DNA of 8,870 bases from Deltaproteobacteria bacterium. Lineage in GTDB: Bacteria > Myxococcota > Polyangia > Polyangiales > B10-G4. The position numbers and the translations under genes were made by a program. The notes under the pieces are model-generated. The model was not told the DNA's origin. It searched no databases and saw only the letters and a list, made by a program, of their open reading frames with translations. The stretch is from assembly GCA_019312705.1 (NCBI GenBank), contig JAFDCW010000119.1, positions 1-8,870 of the forward strand, given 5' to 3'. This document shows positions 1 through 5,247 of the stretch, one piece after another (position 1 is the stretch's first letter; each line of letters opens with the position of its first letter).

Positions 1-2
1 AG

Positions 3-101
3 CTCGGGATCTCCCAGGGGCTGGTCCGGCTCTCGGTCGGAGTCGAGCACTACTCGGACATCATCGAAGACCTGACCCAGGCTCTGAACGCGATCTCGTA
101 G
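3..101 (+). CDS. C-terminal end of a Cys/Met-metabolism PLP-dependent enzyme (partial)
   Basis: Only the last 32 codons lie in the window, ending at TAG 99-101; the 5' part is off the left edge. The translated tail begins LGISQGLVRLSVGVE and continues HYSDIIEDLTQAL. It matches the invariant C-terminal signature of cystathionine gamma-synthase, O-acetylhomoserine sulfhydrylase and methionine gamma-lyase, roughly GIS-x-G-L-(I/V)-R-L-S-(V/I)-G-(I/V)-E followed by D-(L/I)-I-x-D-L-x-x-A-L. In this family the Arg of the RLSVG segment (Arg at 27-29 here) binds the substrate carboxylate. These cytosolic enzymes use pyridoxal phosphate for transsulfuration or sulfhydrylation in methionine/cysteine metabolism. 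The fragment cannot separate the subfamilies, so no gene symbol is given. The following gene starts 74 bp downstream on the same strand and has an unrelated role. Confidence 0.85.
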   Translation, partial: LGISQGLVRLSVGVEHYSDIIEDLTQALNAIS

Positions 102-102
102 C

Positions 103-115
103 TCCGGACGCCGGG
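103..115 (+). terminator. Small hairpin after the PLP-enzyme stop codon (weak terminator candidate)
   Basis: TCCGG-ACG-CCGGG forms a 5-bp stem (one G.U pair) with a 3-nt loop just after the TAG at 99-101. No T-run follows, so it is not a classical intrinsic terminator. It is listed because of its position only. Confidence 0.2.
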
Positions 116-161
116 AAGCAGCCCGAAACAGGGACGGCGTGTGGTTCAGGTCTAGGTCGTC

Positions 162-166
162 TAAGG
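162..166 (+). promoter_or_regulatory. Ribosome binding site of the acylase gene
   Basis: TAAGG lies 9 nt before the ATG at 176, a normal Shine-Dalgarno spacing. It is the best-placed ribosome binding site in the window and supports ATG 176 as the start. It sits inside a near-perfect tandem duplication, GTCTAGGTC (150-158) followed by GTCTAAGGTC (159-168); the one-base insertion in the second copy is what creates the AAGG. Confidence 0.45.
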
Positions 167-175
167 TCCAGGCCC

Positions 176-3100
176 ATGCGACGTACGAGCTGTACTTCCT
201 TCCTAACTGTCTTCGTTCTTTCAGCCGCATTCTTCTTGGGCTGCGGTGACGATGGCCCGCCGGCGGATGCCGGCGGCGACGCGATGACCGATGCCGGCGA
301 TGCGGGGGACGCCGGGGACCCCGTGCCGCCGCCCCCCGTCATCGGTGACGTCGAAGAGTCCGCCCGCTTCGAGCTGCCGTGCTTGAGCGAGCGCGCCTAC
401 AACGTGTTCACCGAGCACGAGGTGCCGCACGTCTACGGCGCGTCCGACGCGGATGCCGCATGCGTGATGGGCTTCGTCATGGCGCGTCATCGGTTCTTCA
501 TCATCGACCTCGAGAGGCGGCTCGGGACCGGCCGGCTCACGGAGCTCCTCGGCCAAGACGTGCTCGACGTCGACCTGGAGTCGCGGGGGACGGCCATGAC
601 TCGCGTCACCGACTCCGTGCTCGCGAGCCTCACGCCGGAGCAAGAAGCCATGTTCGACGCCTTCGCAGGAGGCGTCAACGCCTACATCGAGGCGACGCGC
701 AATCGGCGGACGTTCCCTCCTTCCGAGTACGAAGTAGCGGCGCCCATCCTGGGCTTTCGCAGCGCGGTCGAGATGATGGAAGACTTCAACCGTCGCGACA
801 TCGTCGCCATTGCGACCGTCCTGCTCTACCGGTCCAGCTACGAGACCGGCGACATCCGCCGCGACTCGGCCTATCGCACGCTCGAGCGCGGTGACCTCTA
901 CGCCGGCGAGGCCTTCGAAGGACTGCGCATGGCGGGGGCGTGGGACGCGTACGGTCGCGTCACCAACGCCAATGGGTACGCGAGCGCGAGCATTTGGGGC
1001 CTCGAGACGGCGGGCGCGACCGCGATGCCCCTCATCTTCTCCGGGGATCGATACGTACCCGAGCGAGGGATCCCGCAGCATCTTCCCCCGCAGGTCGTCG
1101 ACCGCCTGCTCCCGCACCTGGACCGGGTCCAAGCTCGCCTGGGTCGCGACACGGAGGCTGGGTACGGCTCGAACGCCTGGGCAGCTGGGGGCTCCATCAC
1201 CGCCGACGGTTCGGCCATCTTCGCCTCCGAGGCACACCTCGGCGGCAGCGTGCCCACGCCGTTCTATCGCGCCGGCTCGGACACCCGGCTGCTCGGCACA
1301 GGTGGTGGTCGGGCGCGGGTCGGCATGTATCTGCCCGGCTTGCCCGTCATGATGTCCGGCACGAACGGCGACATCGCGTTCAGCAGCACGCAGCACTTCG
1401 GCGACATCACGGACTGGTACCAAGAGGAGCTCATTCTCGACTCGGCCGGCGTCCCGATGGCCACGATCTTCGAAGGGGCGGAGCGCGCCCTCGTGCAGGT
1501 CGACGAGGAGTACGTCATCGCGGATCTTCCGGCCCTCGACAGCGTGGGGCGGACCGAGACGTGGGCTCGTTGGGAGACTTACGACGGGCGGATCATCACG
1601 TCCATCGAAGGTCGCGACGCCGCGGCGGACGAGGTGCTCGGCGCTGGCGAGACGCTCGTCAACCTCCTTGGGAGCTACGTCGTGCCCGAAGACACGGACG
1701 GCGACGGCATGATCACCGCGTTGAGCTTCGACTATACGCCGCTCGACGGGGGCAACTACATCAACGGCATGATGCGTTGGGGCGAGTCGAGCACCGTTCG
1801 GGAGATGTACGACAACTCGCAGGGCATGATCGGAGCATCGCAGAACTTCATCGCCGCCGATTCGTCGGGTTCGGTGATGTTCACGCCTTATCAGGCGATG
1901 CCGTGCCGCCGAAACCTGCGCGGGACGGATGGACGTTGGGCAGACGGCGCACATCCCGGCCGTCTAATCGACGGCACACGATTCGGCGGCTTCGAGATCC
2001 CGCTCACCGCCGAGGGCAACATCGACGAGTCGGCGCCCGACGATCCGCAGCGGTGCACGGTGCCCCACGACGAGTACATCGCGGCCATCGATCCGGCGAG
2101 CGGCTTCGTCGCGAGCGCCAACGCCGACCCGGGAGACCTGACGGCGGACAACGACCTCGAAAACGACCCCTGGTACATCGGGGGACCGTTTCAGGAGGAC
2201 TATCGCGTCACGCGAATCGCCGAGCTCCTGACCGCTGGCGGCGACACCATCGACGAGGACTACATCCGCACCATGCAGGCGGACATCCGCTCGCCTTTGG
2301 GCGCGCAGTTCGTGCCGCTGCTCCTCGAGTCGATCGAGGCCGCGCGCACCGCGGCGGCGGGCACCCCCGCGGCCGGTAGCCCCGAGGAGCGCATGGCGGC
2401 CCAGTGGGCGGCGAAGAGCGCCGACTACATCGGGCTCGAGACCCGGATCATGGCGTGGCGAGACGGCGGCCACATCGCCGACTCCGGCGTCGAGACATTC
2501 TACAACACGCCGGTCGCCGACACGGCGCGCGACAACGCAGTGGCGACCATGCTCTTCAACGCGTGGTGGGGCCCCTTCGTGCGCATGGCGCTCGGAGACG
2601 AGCGCTTGCCCAGCGGCACGCACACCCCGACCAGCGGCGCCCGGATGCGGGTTGTGACGCGCATGCTCGATGGCCGCGGCCCAGGCAACCCGTTGATGCT
2701 CGCCGAGTACAATGCCGCCACCGAAGAGTCGGTGTTCTTCGACGTGCTCGGAACGCCCGAGGTCGAGACGAGCCAGGAGATCGCCATGCTCGCCATCGAC
2801 GAGGCGCTGGTGTTCCTGCGGTCCGAGTCTACGGGTCCTGGGCAGGGCGGCTTCGGCAACGATGACTGGGACTCGTGGCTCTGGGGCCTGCGTCACCATG
2901 GCTTCTTCGAGGCGCTTCTCGGTGACTTCATCGACGCCGACGACGCCAGCTTCGGCTTCCTGCTCGACATGTACTCGATCACCCCCGAGCGCATCCCGTT
3001 GATGGCGGACCTGCCGGCTGGCGATCCACGCGCCAATCTTCCCGGTTTCCCCAAGGGCGGTGACAACTTCACCGTCGACACCGCGAACTCGGGCTTCGGC

Positions 3101-3346
3101 GGTCGCGACTTCGACTATGGCAGCGTCAGCGTCTGGCGGATGATCATCACTCTCCGTGGAGACGCCACCACCGGCGAGAACATGATGCACGCCGGGGAGT
3201 CCGGGCGCCCCGCCACGCCAGCGTTCGACGATCAGACCTTCCTCTGGCTCGGCAACGAACCCAGCCCGATGCGCCTCACGCCCGAGCAGGTCGTCGAAGG
3301 CGCGTCGGCCCGGGAGACGTTTGTGCCGGTCGGCGAGGGGACCTGA
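176..3346 (+). CDS. Penicillin acylase family lipoprotein (Ntn-hydrolase; candidate AHL/acyl-amide acylase)
   Basis: A 1056-residue precursor. Residues 1-23 are a lipoprotein signal (MRR, hydrophobic core, lipobox LGC with Cys23), followed by an Asp/Ala/Gly-rich linker (about 25-48) and Pro-rich 50-54. The alpha region carries family signatures: VPHVYG (84-88), FVMARHRFF..DLERR (100-115) and GRLTELLG (119-126). The maturation site is GYG/SNAW at 329-335, so Ser332 should become the N-terminal nucleophile of the beta chain after self-cleavage. His354 is beta position 23, as in AHL acylases (PvdQ type), aculeacin acylase and cephalosporin acylases; penicillin G acylase has Gln there. SQNFIAAD (555-562) aligns with the QNxxYAD motif whose Asn (Asn557) helps form the oxyanion hole. 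Later family blocks (ASANAD, YRVTRIAELL, MQADIRSP) are intact. The predicted beta chain of 725 residues is clearly longer than the usual 550 or so. Expected action is hydrolysis of an amide, such as an acyl-homoserine lactone or lipopeptide, at the outer membrane; the substrate is inferred, not shown. Start ATG 176 is supported by AAGG 9 nt upstream and by the signal peptide. Confidence 0.93.
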   Translation: MRRTSCTSFLTVFVLSAAFFLGCGDDGPPADAGGDAMTDAGDAGDAGDPVPPPPVIGDVEESARFELPCLSERAYNVFTEHEVPHVYGASDADAACVMGFVMARHRFFIIDLERRLGTGRLTELLGQDVLDVDLESRGTAMTRVTDSVLASLTPEQEAMFDAFAGGVNAYIEATRNRRTFPPSEYEVAAPILGFRSAVEMMEDFNRRDIVAIATVLLYRSSYETGDIRRDSAYRTLERGDLYAGEAFEGLRMAGAWDAYGRVTNANGYASASIWGLETAGATAMPLIFSGDRYVPERGIPQHLPPQVVDRLLPHLDRVQARLGRDTEAGYGSNAWAAGGSITADGSAIFASEAHLGGSVPTPFYRAGSDTRLLGTGGGRARVGMYLPGLPVMMSGTNGDIAFSSTQHFGDITDWYQEELILDSAGVPMATIFEGAERALVQVDEEYVIADLPALDSVGRTETWARWETYDGRIITSIEGRDAAADEVLGAGETLVNLLGSYVVPEDTDGDGMITALSFDYTPLDGGNYINGMMRWGESSTVREMYDNSQGMIGASQNFIAADSSGSVMFTPYQAMPCRRNLRGTDGRWADGAHPGRLIDGTRFGGFEIPLTAEGNIDESAPDDPQRCTVPHDEYIAAIDPASGFVASANADPGDLTADNDLENDPWYIGGPFQEDYRVTRIAELLTAGGDTIDEDYIRTMQADIRSPLGAQFVPLLLESIEAARTAAAGTPAAGSPEERMAAQWAAKSADYIGLETRIMAWRDGGHIADSGVETFYNTPVADTARDNAVATMLFNAWWGPFVRMALGDERLPSGTHTPTSGARMRVVTRMLDGRGPGNPLMLAEYNAATEESVFFDVLGTPEVETSQEIAMLAIDEALVFLRSESTGPGQGGFGNDDWDSWLWGLRHHGFFEALLGDFIDADDASFGFLLDMYSITPERIPLMADLPAGDPRANLPGFPKGGDNFTVDTANSGFGGRDFDYGSVSVWRMIITLRGDATTGENMMHAGESGRPATPAFDDQTFLWLGNEPSPMRLTPEQVVEGASARETFVPVGEGT

Positions 3347-3357
3347 TCGTCCCGCCG
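3331..3357 (+). terminator. Hairpin spanning the acylase stop codon
   Basis: GGGAC (3338-3342), loop CTGATC, GTCCC (3349-3353) is extended by CGGC (3331-3334) pairing with GCCG (3354-3357) across a 3-nt bulge. It encloses the TGA at 3344-3346. There is no T-tract, so termination would have to be non-classical or Rho-dependent; a chance GC-rich fold is also possible. Confidence 0.3.
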
Positions 3358-3550
3358 GTGACGCCGTACCTCCGCCGACAATCCTACATCAAAGGGCGTT
3401 CAGTGAGCCGCTGGCACAGGCTCAGCCGCCGCGATCACGCGGGCCGTCCTGGCTCAACGGCCCCAGAAGAGGCCGCGAACGAGCGAGAAACCTTCCGTGG
3501 CTCTGGAACACGCACTAGCGTCGCGCCGCGAATTTCATCACACTCGTGCC
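3347..3550. other. 204-bp intergenic region, no gene recognised
   Basis: The region between the acylase and the MopE-like lipoprotein has no supportable coding content; reading frames through it lack family features. It contains one short inverted repeat, TGAGCC (3404-3409) with GGCTCA (3419-3424), 9 nt apart and without a T-run. I see no convincing -35/-10 pair for the downstream gene, and no Shine-Dalgarno before ATG 3551. Confidence 0.5.
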
Positions 3551-4453
3551 ATGCGTTCGTGGTGGCTGAACGTTTTCGTGGTGCTTGGGCTCTCGGGGTG
3601 CGGCCTGATCCTGGAGGACATTCCCCGTCCCGACGCGACGGTGCACGTGCCGATGGATGCGGCGCGGGATGCCGCGGCCGACGCACCGCCGGACGTGCGA
3701 GCCATTTGCGGTGACCGGGTCGTCGACGGCGAGGAAGCGTGCGACGACGGGAACGAAGAGGCGGGTGACGGGTGCGAGAACGATTGTTCGTTCTCGTGCG
3801 CCAACGACTCCGCCTGCCCCGGGGCCGATTGCATGGCCGGGGTCTGCGACCCCGCGACGCATACCTGCAGCCTAGTTCCCGAAGACGTCGACGGAGACGG
3901 ATATTCGCCGGCGGGCGACTGCGGAGGAGCGGATTGCGACGACGGCGACCCAGCCATCCACCCCGGGGTCACCGTCGATGTCTGCAACTTCATCGACGAC
4001 GATTGCGACGGCGAGACCGACGAGGACGACCCGCCGTTCGCGTGCTGGACGGATCGCGACGGCGACGGACATACGGGTCTGCCTCTGGTCCGCATGTGTT
4101 CCATCACGGCTTGTCCGCCGGGCTTCGCCGGCCGCCCGATCAGTGATTGCTACGACAGCAGCGCCGACCCCATCGCCGGCGAGGTCAACCCGGACCAGAC
4201 TGCCTATTTCCCGTCTCCCTACGTGACGCTGTCGGGCGTCACGAGCTTCGACTACGACTGCGACGGCATCGGAGTTCAGCAATACCCGATGCCACCCTCC
4301 TGCTCGGCCGCGGCATCGATCCGCTGCGAGTTGGCGAGCGGCTTCCTCGAGCCGGTACCTTTGTGTGGTGAGGCGGGCGCGTTCGTCACGTGCGCCGGGT
4401 CTCCGGGGTCCTGCTTCGGGACAGCTTCGACCGAGGTTCAACACTGCCGGTGA
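3551..4453 (+). CDS. Cys-rich lipoprotein with DUF4215-like (myxococcus disulfide) and MopE-type metal-binding repeats
   Basis: A 300-residue lipoprotein: signal MRSWWLNVFVVLGLSGC, lipobox LSGC, lipidated Cys17, then an Asp/Ala/Pro linker (21-49). Residues 53-79 (C53GDRVVDGEEAC64DDGN..GDGC75ENDC79) match the myxococcus Cys-rich / DUF4215 repeat. Residues 112-158 are a MopE-type unit: DVDGDGY, DCGGADCDDGDPAIHPG, then VCNFIDDDCDGETDE. A second, divergent unit starts with DRDGDGH (168-174) and includes SDCYDSSAD (198-206) and FDYDCDG (233-239). The end (about 251-299) has a spaced-Cys pattern terminating QHCR. Apart from the lipid Cys there are 24 cysteines, enough for 12 disulfides. The Asp clusters suggest Ca or other metal binding; MopE of Methylococcus is a secreted copper protein, but copper binding here is only a possibility. 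The likely location is the outer membrane or cell surface, with a structural or metal-binding role; no enzyme motif is seen. An in-frame GTG at 3497 would add 18 residues before the signal peptide, so ATG 3551 is preferred although no Shine-Dalgarno is visible. Confidence 0.85.
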   Translation: MRSWWLNVFVVLGLSGCGLILEDIPRPDATVHVPMDAARDAAADAPPDVRAICGDRVVDGEEACDDGNEEAGDGCENDCSFSCANDSACPGADCMAGVCDPATHTCSLVPEDVDGDGYSPAGDCGGADCDDGDPAIHPGVTVDVCNFIDDDCDGETDEDDPPFACWTDRDGDGHTGLPLVRMCSITACPPGFAGRPISDCYDSSADPIAGEVNPDQTAYFPSPYVTLSGVTSFDYDCDGIGVQQYPMPPSCSAAASIRCELASGFLEPVPLCGEAGAFVTCAGSPGSCFGTASTEVQHCR

Positions 4454-4464
4454 CGGGTCGGCAG
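4444..4464 (+). terminator. Hairpin at the stop codon of the MopE-like gene
   Basis: CTGCCG (4444-4449) and CGGCAG (4459-4464) form a perfect 6-bp stem around a 9-nt loop that contains the TGA stop (4451-4453). Two further wobble pairs are possible. No T-tract follows. Its position just before a separate promoter for the next gene fits a transcription boundary, but this is not proven. Confidence 0.35.
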
Positions 4465-4485
4465 GGGCCGGGCGCGCTATTGAGA

Positions 4486-4514
4486 TTGAGTCGCAGGATG
4501 TGCTGGCCTATACA
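4486..4514 (+). promoter_or_regulatory. Sigma70-like promoter for the 4522 lipoprotein, likely leaderless
   Basis: TTGAGT (4486-4491, 4 of 6 to TTGACA) and TATACA (4509-4514, matching TATA of TATAAT) are separated by exactly 17 bp. A start point about 7 nt after the -10 box would fall at 4520-4522, on or next to the ATG at 4522. The mRNA would then have no 5' leader, consistent with the absence of a Shine-Dalgarno sequence before that ATG. Confidence 0.45.
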
Positions 4515-4521
4515 TTCGCCC

Positions 4522-5247
4522 ATGACGCGCACGCTCCCGGCTCTCTCGGCCATCCTCATGTTCCTCTCCCTCGCCGCTTGCACCCGCAACCCCGAAGGGG
4601 CCGAGGGCCGACGGGCGACGCCGCGCAACCATGACCAGCCGGTCGCCGACGCACCGCAGCCCCGGCCCCTGGCGCCGGACCAGCTCCCCGAAGGGCACCC
4701 GCCCCTCGGTCAGGCCGGGCCCCAGGGAGCGCCGGTCGGAGGACCGCCCGCGGGAGCCGGCGCGGCCCAGCCCGACGCCGAAGGGCGCCTCACCGTCGCG
4801 GGCATCCAGTGGCTGGCCCCCGCGCCTCTCGTCTATCAGGCCCCGAGCTCCCAGATGCGCGCCGCCCAATACGGCATCGACGGCGGCGACGAGGGCACTG
4901 AGCTCACGGTCTTCCATTTCCCTGGTGGGGGAGGGGGCATCCAGGCCAACATCGATCGATGGGTCGGGCAGATGCGCGTCAGCGATGACCGGCCCCCGGA
5001 GACTACCCGGTCCATGGTCGCGGGCATGCAGGTCACCAAGATCGACGTCTACGGCGGCTTCGGCGGCATGCAGATGCCGGGGCAGGCGGCCGCCGAGGGA
5101 GCCGACGGCGGCCACCGCATGCTCGGCGCAATCGTCGAGGGCCCGGGCGGCCCGGTCTTCTTCAAGATGGTCGGCCCCGAGGCGACGGTGAACCTCGCCG
5201 CCGAGGCCTTCGATGGCCTCATCGCGTCTTTCCGCCCCGCATCGTGA
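4522..5247 (+). CDS. Small lipoprotein of unknown function
   Basis: A 241-residue protein. MTRTLPALSAILMFLSLAAC is a lipoprotein signal with lipobox LAAC (Cys20). Residues 21-87 form a Pro/Gly/Ala-rich linker likely to be disordered. Residues about 88-238 form one folded domain with the pattern W(L)APAPLVYQ...SSQMRAAQY (97-117), ELTVFHFPGGGGGIQANIDRWVGQM (127-151), MVAGMQVTKIDVYG (165-178), HRMLGAIVEGPGGPVFFKMVGP (198-219) and AAEAFDGLIASF (226-237). I recall the same layout in uncharacterised secreted proteins of myxobacteria and planctomycetes but cannot attach a function. No catalytic motif is evident. ATG 4522 is chosen over an in-frame upstream start at 4390, because the longer form would bury the signal peptide and overlap the previous gene. 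The last 29 bp overlap the end of the oppositely oriented RND gene. It probably acts at the outer membrane. Confidence 0.8.
   Translation: MTRTLPALSAILMFLSLAACTRNPEGAEGRRATPRNHDQPVADAPQPRPLAPDQLPEGHPPLGQAGPQGAPVGGPPAGAGAAQPDAEGRLTVAGIQWLAPAPLVYQAPSSQMRAAQYGIDGGDEGTELTVFHFPGGGGGIQANIDRWVGQMRVSDDRPPETTRSMVAGMQVTKIDVYGGFGGMQMPGQAAAEGADGGHRMLGAIVEGPGGPVFFKMVGPEATVNLAAEAFDGLIASFRPAS
5203..5220. terminator. Inverted repeat at the convergent gene ends (possible bidirectional terminator)
   Basis: GAGGCC (5203-5208), TTCGAT loop, GGCCTC (5215-5220) is a perfect 6-bp stem with a 6-nt loop. It lies inside the 3' end of the lipoprotein gene and reaches the TGA (minus strand, 5219-5221) of the transporter. 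With the two genes overlapping there is no spacer for a conventional terminator, so a shared internal hairpin is plausible. No T-run is present on either strand, and codon constraint could also produce it. Confidence 0.3.

Noticed and set aside
262..321. GAC/GCC/GGC-rich repeats as a possible repeat array
   Set aside because: They encode the Asp-Ala-Gly linker of the lipoprotein in frame; this is low-complexity protein coding, not an independent DNA element.
221..1954. 577-codon open frame on the minus strand
   Set aside because: It lies entirely antisense to the acylase gene, whose family motifs are clear. The translation is Arg/His/Val/Asp-rich with no recognisable domain, as expected from antisense frames in GC-rich DNA.
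940..2379. 479-codon open frame on the plus strand in another frame of the acylase gene
   Set aside because: Extremely Arg/His-rich translation without family features; an out-of-frame shadow.
1964..3190. 408-codon open frame on the minus strand
   Set aside because: Also antisense to the acylase, with the same composition artefact and no motif or signal.
3497..3550. GTG start extending the MopE-like protein by 18 residues
   Set aside because: It would place a charged segment before a complete lipoprotein signal peptide that begins at Met 3551.
3358..3714. 118-codon frame starting in the intergenic region
   Set aside because: Arg-rich, runs into the MopE-like gene in another frame, and has no RBS or domain; the lipoprotein frame is the real one.
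4390..4521. ATG 4390 as the start of the 241-residue lipoprotein
   Set aside because: It overlaps the preceding gene and adds 44 residues before a textbook lipoprotein signal; the promoter and -10 box also lie inside this stretch.
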